Origin: CAYZQH01 sp050300015
GTDB lineage: Bacteria; Pseudomonadota; Gammaproteobacteria; Pseudomonadales; Cellvibrionaceae
DNA: 64,000 nt
Direction of reading: 5' to 3'
Assembly: GCA_050300015.1 (NCBI GenBank)
Contig: JBNKWZ010000005.1
Location: 62,001-126,000 of the forward strand
Shown here piece after piece: positions 1 to 8,973 of the stretch. A program made the translations under genes and the position numbers. The notes beneath the pieces are model-generated. The model did not search any database. It saw only the letters and a list, made by a program, of their open reading frames with translations, and had not been told where the DNA came from. Every line of letters begins with the position of its first letter. Position 1 is the first letter of the stretch.

Positions 1-746
1 GAAAGGCCTCGGCTGAGAGAACACTGCGAGAATTGCGCTCGCAAAAGGCCAATACTGCCCTGTCGGCATCCCCTTTAAAATCCGCAACCGTATCCGAGAG
101 CTCGTCTATAGCGCGATCCCTATCTTTAGCGTCGAAGCCTGAAAGACCTCTAGGCGCCAATAAAGGGAAACGAGCACTCGCAGGCAAAGTGGATGTGGTC
201 ATCATTGGGTCTTCCACCGGCGGACCGGTGGCTTTGACCGAAGTGCTGACGCGATTGCCGAGCGATTTCCGCTGTCCCATTGTTGTGATTCAGCACATGC
301 CACAAAATTTTACTAAGGCGTTGGCAGATCGTTTAAATAAGCAATGTCATGTGGTGGTCAGTGAGGCCAAACACGAGGACTTGCTAAAGGCCGGGCACGT
401 TTACATTGCACCTGGTGGTTGTCAATGTATTTTTAATCGCAATAAAACGATCAAAATCATGGATGCAGATGAGCGCGTTAACTATAAACCTTCGGTGGAT
501 CTGACGTTTGCCTCAGCGGCCAATATTTTTGGGGCAAGGGTGCTGGGTATTGTGTTGACAGGCATGGGGGCAGATGGGTGTGAAGGTGCAAAACTCTTAA
601 AACAAAAAGGTGCTGTGATTTGGGGGCAGGATCAAGCCAGTTGTGTGGTCTATGGTATGCCAAAGGCTATCGCGCAGGCGAACTTGACGGACGATGTGAT
701 CGCATTGCCCAACATCGGCGATCGATTAGTCACAGACATTCAATAA
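1..746 (+). CDS. cheB: Chemotaxis protein-glutamate methylesterase CheB, 5'-truncated by window edge
   Basis: The frame is open to the left edge, so the N-terminal receiver domain lies outside the window. Seen: a charged/Ser-rich linker of about 60 residues, then the CheB methylesterase domain. It has the nucleophile-type GSSTGGP motif, the IQHMP motif (catalytic His) and LTGMGADG (catalytic Asp), so the triad is complete. CheB removes methyl groups from chemoreceptors and acts as a glutamine deamidase in the cytoplasm at the receptor array; it is normally activated by CheA phosphorylation of the missing receiver domain. It is followed by motC, motD, parA and two cheW-type genes, the Pseudomonas order. 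Confidence 0.95.
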   Translation, partial: KASAERTLRELRSQKANTALSASPLKSATVSESSSIARSLSLASKPERPLGANKGKRALAGKVDVVIIGSSTGGPVALTEVLTRLPSDFRCPIVVIQHMPQNFTKALADRLNKQCHVVVSEAKHEDLLKAGHVYIAPGGCQCIFNRNKTIKIMDADERVNYKPSVDLTFASAANIFGARVLGIVLTGMGADGCEGAKLLKQKGAVIWGQDQASCVVYGMPKAIAQANLTDDVIALPNIGDRLVTDIQ

Positions 747-808
747 GGTTTTCATAACCTCTCGATTTTCAAGAACCTCCGCTTGGCTTATTCACCTATT
801 AACCCGGA

Positions 809-837
809 AATTCAATAGATCTTCTATCTATTGAATT
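809..837. other. Perfect 12-bp inverted repeat downstream of cheB
   Basis: Arms at 809-820 (AATTCAATAGAT) and 826-837 pair perfectly across a 5-nt loop. No T-run follows, so it is not a classical intrinsic terminator. It lies in the 295-bp cheB-motC gap and could be an RNA-processing or protein-binding site; function unknown. Confidence 0.5.
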
Positions 838-850
838 GCGCACGTCCTTG

Positions 851-889
851 TACCGCATTAACCCGACATAAACGATTGCCAGGTTAATA
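851..889. repeat. 39-bp dispersed palindromic repeat, copy 1
   Basis: The stretch starting TACCGCATTAACCCG and ending GGTTAATA matches 37 of 39 positions with 27264-27302. Its ends form an imperfect palindrome (ATTAACCCG paired with CAGGTTAAT, one mismatch). It lies between cheB and motC, outside any gene. Confidence 0.75.
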
Positions 890-962
890 ATAGCGCCTTA
901 AAACGTTGCCTATCGGTTATCGCGACAATCTCGTTTGCCGGAGCCGCTACATGTTTACTTTG

Positions 963-978
963 TGGCATGTAATTAGCA
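963..978 (+). promoter_or_regulatory. Possible sigma-54 promoter of motC
   Basis: TGGCAT at 963-968 and TAGCA at 974-978 keep the GG-N10-GC spacing of RpoN promoters, but both elements deviate from TGGCAC/TTGCA. It lies 63 bp upstream of the motC start. RpoN control of flagellar genes is usual in Pseudomonas-type bacteria. Weak on sequence alone. Confidence 0.3.
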
Positions 979-1041
979 TTAAGCCACTAAATTGCGCAAA
1001 GCGCCAAGTTATTGGCGATATGAACCCAAGAGGTTTTTTCC

Positions 1042-1788
1042 ATGGATAAACTCAGTTTACTGGGCGTGATTATCGGCTTTGCCGCCCTGATTGGAGGTAA
1101 TTTATTAGAGGGCGGCTCCTGGCAATCATTGGTAAACGGCCCAGCAGCGTTGATCGTGATTGGCGGCACTGTGGGTGCGGCCATTTTGCAAACACCACAA
1201 ACCAGTTTGAAGCGCGCGCTGCATCTTTTTCGATGGGTATTTCGGCCTCCATACATGCAGTTCAATAACGGTATTCAGAAAGTAGTGGAATGGGCCAAAG
1301 CGGCACGTAAAGAAGGCTTGTTGGGTTTGGAGAACATCGCCGAGAATGAACGCGATGGGTTTTCTCAGAAAGGGCTGCAGATGTTGGTGGATGGCGCAGA
1401 ACCCGAAATGATACGACACGTGCTAGAGAATGACGTTCTGGTTGCAGAGCAAAGAGATTTTGAAGCGGTACATTTCTACGAGAGTATGGGTGGCTATGCG
1501 CCCACTATTGGCATCATTGGCGCGGTGATGGGACTCATACATGTGATGCGCCACCTGACAAACCCTGCAGAGTTAGGGCCCGGCATAGCCGTCGCGTTTG
1601 TGGCAACCATTTATGGCGTAACCTTTGCCAACTTGTTGTTGTTGCCAGTGGCGAATAAGTTACGTCAGTGTGTGCGTGCCAATTCTCAGTACCGGGAGTT
1701 AATGATTGAGGGCATTATCGCCATTGCCGATGGTGAAAATCCGCGCGCCATTGAACGCAAACTCAGTGGCTATATCGACGTGGTATAA
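1042..1788 (+). CDS. motC: Flagellar motor stator protein MotC (MotA/PomA family)
   Basis: 248 residues, typical for the MotA family. Hydrophobic segments are seen at about 5-25, 33-52, 150-172 and 182-205, with a charged cytoplasmic loop (about 70-145) between helices 2 and 3. The GGYAPTIGIIGAVMGLIHVM stretch is the conserved third helix. With MotD it forms an ion channel that drives flagellar rotation. In Pseudomonas the second stator pair MotCD is encoded right after cheB, as here. ATG start; motD begins 3 bp after the stop, so the two are co-transcribed. Confidence 0.93.
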   Translation: MDKLSLLGVIIGFAALIGGNLLEGGSWQSLVNGPAALIVIGGTVGAAILQTPQTSLKRALHLFRWVFRPPYMQFNNGIQKVVEWAKAARKEGLLGLENIAENERDGFSQKGLQMLVDGAEPEMIRHVLENDVLVAEQRDFEAVHFYESMGGYAPTIGIIGAVMGLIHVMRHLTNPAELGPGIAVAFVATIYGVTFANLLLLPVANKLRQCVRANSQYRELMIEGIIAIADGENPRAIERKLSGYIDVV

Positions 1789-1791
1789 GTC

Positions 1792-2688
1792 ATGATTCGA
1801 CATCGTAAACCGCATCATGAAGTGAAAACCGGACACGAGCGTTGGCTGGTGTCCTACGCAGATTTCATCACCCTGTTGTTTGGCTTTTTTGTGGTGATGT
1901 ACTCGGTCTCTCAGGTGAGTGACCAAAAGTATCGGGTATTGTCTGAAACTTTGGCAGAGGTTTTTGAAGGCAAGATCCCTATTGATGCCCAAATTAAAGA
2001 AGTGCTCGATCAATATCCGCGTGACGAATTTGGTCACATCAGTGGACTGTCTCCACAAGCAGAGGAAGTGGATACAGAGGTTTTGGCAAGTGAGATCGCA
2101 CAATCTTTGGTGCAGTTGGTGAAATCCGGTCAAGTATCCGTTTTGGCCTTAGATGACGCTGTCGAAATCAATATGAATGCCAATGCATTGTTTGCCTCTG
2201 GCAGCGCTGATCCCAGTGATCATGCCAAGCTAACCTTTAAAAAATTGGCCGAGCACCTAGCGCCACTCGACTATGACGTTGAGGTGTCAGGACATACTGA
2301 TAACGTGCCCATTCGCACGGCACAATTTGTGAATAATTGGGCGTTGTCTTCTGCGCGGGCACTGGCCATCGTATCTTTGTTGGACAGCGGCGGTGTAATA
2401 CCTGGGCGGTTAAAGGCCTCGGCTTTTGGTGAGTTTCAACCCATTGCAGATAATGACACCGAAGTGGGGCGTGCAAAAAATCGGCGTGTGGTTCTCACCG
2501 TCACCAAACCCCAACCCAGGCTCGATACGCCGGACAAGGTACCCGACAACATAATAGACGTCGAGCCGGAGCCTGACCAAGCTCCTGAAGCACCCGTGCC
2601 GTCTGATGACCGGGTGGCTCCGGTGAGGTTAGACAATGGTGGTTTGTTGTTTACTTCCGATCCCGATTTGCCCAGAGGCCAAAAATAG
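1792..2688 (+). CDS. motD: Flagellar motor stator protein MotD (MotB family, OmpA domain)
   Basis: 298 residues. A single N-terminal membrane helix (about 21-42) follows WLVSYADF, whose Asp is the ion-binding residue of MotB proteins. A linker/plug region follows, then an OmpA-type peptidoglycan-binding domain at about 140-240 with the motif SGHTDNVP. The last about 55 residues are Pro/Asp-rich and probably disordered, longer than in many MotB proteins. It anchors the stator to peptidoglycan and pairs with MotC just upstream. Confidence 0.93.
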   Translation: MIRHRKPHHEVKTGHERWLVSYADFITLLFGFFVVMYSVSQVSDQKYRVLSETLAEVFEGKIPIDAQIKEVLDQYPRDEFGHISGLSPQAEEVDTEVLASEIAQSLVQLVKSGQVSVLALDDAVEINMNANALFASGSADPSDHAKLTFKKLAEHLAPLDYDVEVSGHTDNVPIRTAQFVNNWALSSARALAIVSLLDSGGVIPGRLKASAFGEFQPIADNDTEVGRAKNRRVVLTVTKPQPRLDTPDKVPDNIIDVEPEPDQAPEAPVPSDDRVAPVRLDNGGLLFTSDPDLPRGQK

Positions 2689-2851
2689 CGACAAAAGTGT
2701 GACCGGTTGTCAGTTCAGAATCGATTTCCGCTTTAGGACTGTGGGGCCGGCACAATAGCCGACTAAACTGAATAGATACCAACCCTGCGTAAGAGGACTG
2801 ACACCAGGACAACTTAACGATGGACGTCACTGCGAATGTTTGGAGCTAAGC

Positions 2852-3652
2852 TTGCAAGTTTGGACCGTAGCCAATCAAAAAGGTGGGGTTGGAAAAACCA
2901 CCACCACTGTTAGCCTGGGTGGCTTAGCCGCTGAGCAGGGGTTGCGGGTATTGGTTGTGGATTTAGATCCCCACGGCTCGCTCACGTCTTATTTCGGCCA
3001 CGATCCTGACTGGATGGACCACTCTAGTTTTACGTTATTCCAAAATATCAAAACTGTGACTCGATCAAAGGTGATGGAGTTGGTGTGTCCCACGCCGTTT
3101 GATCATTTGCATTTGTTGCCCGCTTCTGCGTCACTGGCCACGTTAGAGCGACAGGCCATATCCAAAGATGGTATGGGATTGGTGATTCGCAAAGCACTCG
3201 CATCGGTGGCTGAGTCTTACGACCTTGCCATTATTGATTGTCCGCCGCAGTTGGGCGTGCTGTTGATCAATGCGTTGGCGGCCTGCGAGAAGTTGCTGAT
3301 ACCGGTACAAACAGAATTTTTGGCCTTAAAAGGCCTGGAGCGAATGCTGCATACGTTGTCGATGTTACAGCGCTCACGCTCAAGCGAATTACCTTATTTA
3401 ATTGTGCCGACAATGTTTGACCGGCGCACCCAAGCCTCTATTAGTAGCTTGCGTGCGCTTCGCAACGGTTACGGTGAAAATGTCTGGCCCGGTAAGATTT
3501 CGGTGGATACGCGCTTTAGAGATGCCAGTAAAGCCGGTATTCCACCTCATTTATTTGCGCCAGAGTCGAGAGGTGTTGAAGGTTATCGCAGTCTGTTGAA
3601 CTACTGTGGTCTGAATACCGTTGCGCAGAGACGGCACGCGAGTTTGTCATGA
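2852..3652 (+). CDS. ParA/Soj-type ATPase of the chemotaxis operon (ParC-like)
   Basis: 266 residues with the deviant Walker A KGGVGKTTT near the N-terminus and DLDPHGS and IIDCPPQ as further ParA/MinD signatures. I chose the TTG at 2852 because GGAG lies 7 nt upstream and the protein then begins QVWTVANQKGG, as in relatives; a TTG at 2840 is also in frame. ParA-like proteins in this operon position (PA1462, Vibrio ParC) place chemotaxis arrays at the cell pole. The next gene, a ParP-like CheW, overlaps it by 4 bp (ATGA), supporting a shared role. Confidence 0.85.
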   Translation: MQVWTVANQKGGVGKTTTTVSLGGLAAEQGLRVLVVDLDPHGSLTSYFGHDPDWMDHSSFTLFQNIKTVTRSKVMELVCPTPFDHLHLLPASASLATLERQAISKDGMGLVIRKALASVAESYDLAIIDCPPQLGVLLINALAACEKLLIPVQTEFLALKGLERMLHTLSMLQRSRSSELPYLIVPTMFDRRTQASISSLRALRNGYGENVWPGKISVDTRFRDASKAGIPPHLFAPESRGVEGYRSLLNYCGLNTVAQRRHASLS

Positions 3653-4752
3653 ACGAACACACTGAACAGGTGGTTGCGAGCTACATACAAGAATTGTTGA
3701 TTGAGGTGCCTGACGAAACGCCGACTGATCAGCCTGTTAAATCTGAAGGACCCGGGTTGGAGGCATCCCCCTTAGAGAAAGTCGTAAGTAATAAGGAGGG
3801 TAGTGCAAGTACTCCATCGACGATAGCCAGCGTAGAAAAGAGATCTGCTGCATCAGCGGTTGAAATCACGGCTTCCGCCGGCTCCTCAATGCATAGCGCA
3901 GTACAACCGCTTATGACCCTGGCGTGCACGGTACCCGAGCCCTCAACGCGTAGGCATGAACCAACGCAACATGCAGCACTTCCGACACTCTTGTTGGAAG
4001 GGACCCGACGCGCAGAAGTAGAAAAACTGCTTGCTGATTCAATGCCTGTCTCCAAGTCATTGCTCGAGACCAGTGAGACGACAAAGCCAAAGCTGGAACC
4101 CGAAGCTCGGGGCCTTGAAGAGGGGCCGGATACAAACAGGGTCGTCATTCAACCCACTGTGGAACGGTCGATACAGGTCAAAAGCCCCGTACACTGTCAA
4201 GACATTGACTCCGAGGCAAGCCGTGATACTGACGATGACGATCTGCACTCAGGCTTTCATAAGGCGGAAAGCCCGCTATTGCAATGGTCTGACAATGGGC
4301 GTCCCATTTGGGCACAAGACCGCTTTGACGTATTGCTGTTTCAGGTGGCCGGTTTAACTTTGGCGGTACCTTTAATCGCCCTTGGGCATATCCATCCCAT
4401 TACTGACGAGTTAACGCCGATTTTTGGACAAGCGGACTGGTTTATGGGGTTGCAGCCAAGCCCCAATGGTCGTATTCGCTGTGTCAATACCGCGTTATTT
4501 GTCATGCCAGACCGTTACAACCCCGATTTTGTTCAAACCGCCAAATACGTGGTGTCCATTGATGGTATGGACTGGGGGTTAGCCGTGGATCAGGTTCAAC
4601 AGCCTAATACTATTGATCCGAATGAGGTCACCTGGCGCTCAAAGCGGACCAAGCGCCCCTGGTTGGCGGGTACGGTTAAGGCTGCCATGTGTGCGCTGAT
4701 CGATGTGCCGCAGATGGGAAAGCTCCTGTGCGACAGTGAGCGCAAGCGCTAG
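3649..4752 (+). CDS. CheW-like protein with long disordered N-terminus (ParP-like)
   Basis: 367 residues. Residues 1 to about 220 are Ser/Thr/Pro/Glu-rich with no predicted fold; about 225-360 is a divergent CheW domain (RFDVLLFQVAGLTLAVPL onward). This architecture and its overlap with the ParA gene match ParP-type adaptors, which link ParC to CheA and receptor arrays in vibrios and pseudomonads. Function is by family and context; the low-complexity half gives no independent evidence. Confidence 0.75.
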   Translation: MNEHTEQVVASYIQELLIEVPDETPTDQPVKSEGPGLEASPLEKVVSNKEGSASTPSTIASVEKRSAASAVEITASAGSSMHSAVQPLMTLACTVPEPSTRRHEPTQHAALPTLLLEGTRRAEVEKLLADSMPVSKSLLETSETTKPKLEPEARGLEEGPDTNRVVIQPTVERSIQVKSPVHCQDIDSEASRDTDDDDLHSGFHKAESPLLQWSDNGRPIWAQDRFDVLLFQVAGLTLAVPLIALGHIHPITDELTPIFGQADWFMGLQPSPNGRIRCVNTALFVMPDRYNPDFVQTAKYVVSIDGMDWGLAVDQVQQPNTIDPNEVTWRSKRTKRPWLAGTVKAAMCALIDVPQMGKLLCDSERKR

Positions 4753-4785
4753 CGCTAAAGAATCCCTGCGCTCTGTCGAAGAAAC

Positions 4786-4801
4786 TGGCACACATGCTGC
4801 T
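4786..4801 (+). promoter_or_regulatory. Possible sigma-54 promoter upstream of cheW
   Basis: TGGCAC at 4786-4791 is a perfect -24 element and CTGCT at 4797-4801 a near -12 element with the correct GG-N10-GC spacing. It ends 72 bp before the cheW start. It could give cheW and its followers an internal RpoN-dependent promoter. Confidence 0.4.
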
Positions 4802-4873
4802 CTTGTCTACTATTAATGGGGTAAAGCTCGCTTTTTTGACGCTCTTTTGGGAGTGTTGTATGAGGAAAACATC

Positions 4874-5359
4874 ATGGCATCAAATGTAAAAAGCAACGCC
4901 GTTTCGGATGACCCCGTTTTGCAATGGGTAACCTTTCGCCTTGATGGCGAAACCTATGGGGTGAACGTGATGCAGGTCCGTGAGGTTCTGCGTTATACCG
5001 AGATAGCCCCAGTACCCGGCGCGCCCGCTTATGTACTGGGTATCATCAACTTACGTGGCAATGTGGTTACAGTTATTGATTCTCGGCATCGATTTGGATT
5101 GGTGCCAGGCGAGGTAACGGATAACACTCGCATAGTCGTGATTGAAGCCGAGAAACATGTGGTGGGCATTTTAGTAGACAGTGTCGCAGAGGTGGTTTAT
5201 TTGCGCTTGTCGGAAATTGAAACCGCGCCCAATGTTGGTAACGACGAAAGTGCAAAGTTTATTCAAGGCGTTTGTCACAAGAACAACGAGCTGTTGATCT
5301 TAATCGAACTGGATAAGTTGCTAACCGACGATGAATGGGCCGATATTGAAAGCTTTTAG
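4874..5359 (+). CDS. cheW: Chemotaxis coupling protein CheW
   Basis: 161 residues, a canonical single-domain CheW (FRLDGETYGVNVMQVREVLR, then PGAPAYVLGIINLRGNVVTVIDSR split over adjacent strands). CheW bridges chemoreceptors and the kinase CheA. The ATG at 4874 is chosen because TGAGGAA lies about 6 nt upstream; an upstream TTG would add nine unrelated residues. The next gene starts 8 bp after the stop. Confidence 0.95.
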   Translation: MASNVKSNAVSDDPVLQWVTFRLDGETYGVNVMQVREVLRYTEIAPVPGAPAYVLGIINLRGNVVTVIDSRHRFGLVPGEVTDNTRIVVIEAEKHVVGILVDSVAEVVYLRLSEIETAPNVGNDESAKFIQGVCHKNNELLILIELDKLLTDDEWADIESF

Positions 5360-5367
5360 GTGCTGAG

Positions 5368-5766
5368 ATGACGGGTTTAGAGTGGACAATCTTGTCGAGT
5401 TCTTTGGCCGGAGCCGCATTTGTTTTGGCCTTGTATGTGGGTCTGCGTACGCTGAATGTTCAGCGTCGATGTCAACGCAGGTTGGACGACTATGAACACG
5501 CTTTAAATACCGCAACCTCCGGTGCCATAGGTATGGGGCAAAGAATTTTGCTGCTCGAAAAACAGCTTAGGACATTGAGTACTGCACAGGCGGCGACACC
5601 GGAGTCCGACAGTGCCCTGTATACCCAAGCCATGCAATTATTTGACAGCGGTGCGGACGAGAATACGGTGGTGGCCAATTGTGGTATTTCCAGCTCCGAG
5701 GCACGACTCATGGCGTTGATCCGCCAAAAAACCAGTGGCCGTGTCTCACTGGATACTGCCGTATGA
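5368..5766 (+). CDS. DUF2802-type protein of the flagellar/chemotaxis operon
   Basis: 132 residues: one N-terminal membrane helix (about 7-27), a short coiled stretch, and a C-terminal helical region (about 90-125; LFDSGADENTVVANCGISSSEARLM across it) resembling a helix-turn-helix-like fold. Proteins of this size and layout follow cheW in Pseudomonas (PA1465 position). Role unknown. The next gene overlaps it by 4 bp (ATGA). Confidence 0.7.
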   Translation: MTGLEWTILSSSLAGAAFVLALYVGLRTLNVQRRCQRRLDDYEHALNTATSGAIGMGQRILLLEKQLRTLSTAQAATPESDSALYTQAMQLFDSGADENTVVANCGISSSEARLMALIRQKTSGRVSLDTAV

Positions 5767-6608
5767 CATCGCCGCTATTGCGCTGGCTGCCTTTGATGGT
5801 GGGCTTTTGGTTGCTGGAAGGATGCAGTCTTTTCAATGTGAGTAGCGCCAGCTATTACCGGGATGGCGAAGGTCGGTTTAACTCGGACGTCTTCGAGTCG
5901 ATAGAGCCCAACGCCACCACAAGCACCTGGTTAAAACAGCATTTTGGAAAACCCTTTTGGGTAGATAGGGCCGATTATGACGTGGCCATTCATACATGGC
6001 AGTTCGCCAGGGAGCGTCACAAGCGTAAGGATGTATTGTTGGTTTTACGTTATCGCTCGGTACGCGAGGACGTGGAATACCTACATGTGGTTACACAAAA
6101 CAATGTGGTCATCAAACATTGGTTAGATCGTTATGCCAGCGTGGATGTGGATAGGGTCATTTATGCTTTGGGCTTAGAGGTACCGCAAAAGCCGATGCCA
6201 AACAAGGCCACGAGCGAATCACCCTCTGTGCAGCATTCGCACCTTCAACAACCGAGTTCTTCAACGCCGATGCCCGAATCAAACACACCATCTACGGTTG
6301 CATCGCAAGCTACTGATGGCGAGGCGTGCGCGAATGAGTCTGGCGAACACAGCAGTGCCCAATCAGGGGAAGCTATGAATGCTCGCGAGATGGCGCTGCC
6401 GCAATTGCCAGAGCCGGCGCAAGCGACCAGCATAGTCAACGAGGCAACAACAATGTCCACTGATGATGTTTCAAATGTGGACAGCAATACCACCAACAAT
6501 TCTAAAAACAACCCTGACGCGGTTTCCGAGGCGCCCATGGTGAGTGTCGAGGCGAACGCCGAGTCGCGTGCGGAAACAGGCGCAATAAATAATTTGTACG
6601 GTCTTTAG
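5763..6608 (+). CDS. Predicted lipoprotein, last gene of the chemotaxis operon
   Basis: 281 residues from the ATG at 5763, which overlaps the previous stop. The N-terminus has a signal peptide ending in LLEGC, a lipobox-like site with Cys near residue 21. Residues about 25-140 look folded (SYYRDGEGRFNSDVFESI near the start), with a strand-rich part reminiscent of small outer-membrane lipoproteins; about 150-281 is Ser/Thr/Asn/Glu-rich and likely disordered. No function recognised. An upstream GTG at 5679 would destroy the signal peptide and is rejected. Confidence 0.7.
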   Translation: MTSPLLRWLPLMVGFWLLEGCSLFNVSSASYYRDGEGRFNSDVFESIEPNATTSTWLKQHFGKPFWVDRADYDVAIHTWQFARERHKRKDVLLVLRYRSVREDVEYLHVVTQNNVVIKHWLDRYASVDVDRVIYALGLEVPQKPMPNKATSESPSVQHSHLQQPSSSTPMPESNTPSTVASQATDGEACANESGEHSSAQSGEAMNAREMALPQLPEPAQATSIVNEATTMSTDDVSNVDSNTTNNSKNNPDAVSEAPMVSVEANAESRAETGAINNLYGL

Positions 6609-8014
6609 GGGGCTGTGCTGGGTGCCGCATTGTTATCGTTAGCTGTCGTCGAGATGGGCGCGGCCCAATTCAGTTGTCCGTCAATACGCTGCTCTCCCAA
6701 TACAATATTCTCAAACGTTAATCCCACCGCGTTCTCCAACAATAACGTTGCGTTGACTTTTGGGATGTGAATGTTTTTAAAAGACACATTTTTCAGTGGG
6801 GCAATGGCAGGTGCTTGTACCTCTAAAAAGGTGTTGGCACTTTCGACGGTAAAATTCTCGAACTGAATATTTTGAAAAGTGGGCGGTACATGCCCGCCCT
6901 GGTCGCCTGGATAATTCAGCTGAAACCAAAATAAATTTTGGTAGGCCGCTACGCTAAAGTCACGGGCGTGAATGTTATTGACGACACCGCCACGATCCAG
7001 GTTGGATTTAAACCGAATGGCGGACTGGCCATTTGCAAGTGTGTTGTCACTCATAAACACATTTTGAATGCCGCCACTCATCTCACTGCCAAATCCAATA
7101 CCATCTTCACCACCTAGGTTGTTGTGGTGTACCCATATATTTTCACTGGGGACGCCCACCGTCCGGCCATCAAGGTCGCGTCCAGATTTAATGACAATGG
7201 CATCGTCACCTGTGCGCAAGTGGTTGTGTGCCGCAATGACCCACTGACTGGAGTCAATGTTGATGCCATTGTTGTTAAAAAAGTAACTTTCCACCTCTAA
7301 GTTTCTTAACATGACGTGTTCAGTGTAAACCAGGTGGATGGTTGCGTGGTGCGCATTGATGACAGTATTGCCATCCATTAACACGCGTTGCGCGCGAAAA
7401 AATTGGATTAAACTGGGACGCAGAAAAGTGCCTTCGTCGAACACACGGTTTTGCAAAGGGGTTGCAGTGGCCCCCATGTTTCGCAATTTTTGCACATCAT
7501 TCTGTTGTTGGGTTTGCCACTTTCGAAAAACGCTATTTTCATTGCCGTCTATCGTGCCTTTTCCAGTAATGGCAACGTCTTCAACATTGGCGGCATAAAT
7601 CATAGGAGAATAGGTTAGAACATTGATACCCTCCCAGCGGGTAAGCACAACCGGTAAATAGTCGCTGGGGTCTGGCGAAAATAAGAGGTGACTGCCTTCT
7701 TCTAAATGCAGTTGAATGTGGCTCTTGAGGTGAATGGGGCCTTTCATGTACCAGTGCCCAGGAGGGACAATAATTCGGCCGCCACCGGCCTCTACCGCCT
7801 TGTCAATGGCGAGTTTTAGCGCGGGTAAGCTGTTGTTTTCGAATCCCGAAGTGGCTCCAAACTGAGTGATTGGGAAGTCGGCAGAGGGTAAAGCGGGGAG
7901 TTGGGTGTTGGCGTCAATTTGGCTTACGTACTCCCATTCGGTGTTGGTTGTGGCTACAGCGCAGTGGCTTATCACAGCTAACATCAAACAGTAAAACAGT
8001 CGGGCAGTTTGCAT
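6605..8014 (-). CDS. GH28-fold (polygalacturonase-like) secreted protein with altered active-site motifs
   Basis: 469 residues: a signal peptide (about 1-21), then a right-handed beta-helix of the pectate-degrading GH28 type. Seen motifs: TGDDAIVIKSGRD (268-280) holds the usual Asp pair (270, 271); GSEMSGG (309-315) and IRFKS (333-337; Arg334 and Lys336) are conserved. However, the usual N-T-D is N-N-N at 247-249 and the usual G-H-G is E-D-G at 303-305, so one catalytic Asp and the His are replaced. It may act on a different linkage or bind rather than cleave. It overlaps the end of the convergent lipoprotein gene by 4 bp. No sugar genes adjoin it. Confidence 0.8.
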   Translation of the reverse strand: MQTARLFYCLMLAVISHCAVATTNTEWEYVSQIDANTQLPALPSADFPITQFGATSGFENNSLPALKLAIDKAVEAGGGRIIVPPGHWYMKGPIHLKSHIQLHLEEGSHLLFSPDPSDYLPVVLTRWEGINVLTYSPMIYAANVEDVAITGKGTIDGNENSVFRKWQTQQQNDVQKLRNMGATATPLQNRVFDEGTFLRPSLIQFFRAQRVLMDGNTVINAHHATIHLVYTEHVMLRNLEVESYFFNNNGINIDSSQWVIAAHNHLRTGDDAIVIKSGRDLDGRTVGVPSENIWVHHNNLGGEDGIGFGSEMSGGIQNVFMSDNTLANGQSAIRFKSNLDRGGVVNNIHARDFSVAAYQNLFWFQLNYPGDQGGHVPPTFQNIQFENFTVESANTFLEVQAPAIAPLKNVSFKNIHIPKVNATLLLENAVGLTFENIVLGEQRIDGQLNWAAPISTTANDNNAAPSTAP

Positions 8015-8187
8015 AGTGGGCTCAGTTTGCTGTTGTTCTGTCTTCTGACGGGTCTAAAGTGTACCTTTGCCCGCATATTATGGGAACCGTGCCCGCCGCC
8101 GACAAAATACCCAGCATTTGGCGGCGCGCACTTTTTTACAGGCGATCAACCGTTCAAAAAAACACTATTGTCGGTGAGCCCACCCGT

Positions 8188-8949
8188 TTATTTCGGCTGA
8201 GCGTCAATTTGTTCTCCGTGCCAATGGCGTCCTTCGTCTCCCATGATTGCCACATAGAGCCCCACGATCGATTCGGCCGGAGTCACATCTGCTGGGTTTT
8301 CCGCCGGGTAGGCCTGCGCGCGCATATTGGTACGTGTAGCACCAGGGTTAATGGAGTTGACGCGTATGGGGGTCGCTTCAAGCTCGTCCGCTAGAACCTG
8401 CATCAAAGTCTCGATGGCACCTTTAGATACGGCATATCCGCCCCAGTAGGCTTTGCCTTTGACTCCCACCGACGAGCCGGTAAAGACAATACGACCTTCT
8501 TTAGCGTTTTGAATCAATGGCAGCAAATGTTGGGTCAATAAAAAAGGCGCTGTCACATTCACCATCATTAACTGGTGCCAAGCTTCGGAATTGTATTGTG
8601 CAATGGGGGTTCGAGGGCCAAGTGCCGCTGCATTGTGAAGCAATCCGTCCACGCGACCAAATTCTTCGGTCAAGGCCTCCTTAAGTTGACGGTAATCCTC
8701 GTCGGTGGCGCTTTCGAAATTGATTGGGAAAATGGCGGCTTGTGGCCAATCATTATTTTCAATTTCGTCGTACACCGCTTCCAGTTTGGATAGGGTGCGC
8801 CCCAGTAAAACAACCGTTGCACCATACTGAGCAAAGGTTAAGGCCGCGGTTTTGCCAATGCCGTCGCCGGCACCGGTGACGACTATAATGCGGTCTTTGA
8901 GGTATTCGTTCGGAGCCTTGAATTGTTTAAGTGTGTCCACGTTCGGCAT
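8188..8949 (-). CDS. yciK: Short-chain dehydrogenase/reductase YciK
   Basis: 253 residues of the classical SDR family: TGAGDGIG (cofactor-binding glycine motif, near residue 26), HNAA, a catalytic Ser region and YAVSK (Tyr/Lys). Start PNVDTLKQFKAPNEYLKDR resembles YciK of other gammaproteobacteria. Physiological substrate unknown. It is the last gene of the mtaD-ubiG-mupP-yciK set, 24 bp after mupP, the same order as PA3170-PA3173. Confidence 0.88.
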   Translation of the reverse strand: MPNVDTLKQFKAPNEYLKDRIIVVTGAGDGIGKTAALTFAQYGATVVLLGRTLSKLEAVYDEIENNDWPQAAIFPINFESATDEDYRQLKEALTEEFGRVDGLLHNAAALGPRTPIAQYNSEAWHQLMMVNVTAPFLLTQHLLPLIQNAKEGRIVFTGSSVGVKGKAYWGGYAVSKGAIETLMQVLADELEATPIRVNSINPGATRTNMRAQAYPAENPADVTPAESIVGLYVAIMGDEGRHWHGEQIDAQPK

Positions 8950-8973
8950 GAAAATAGCAGATCCTATCTTAGG

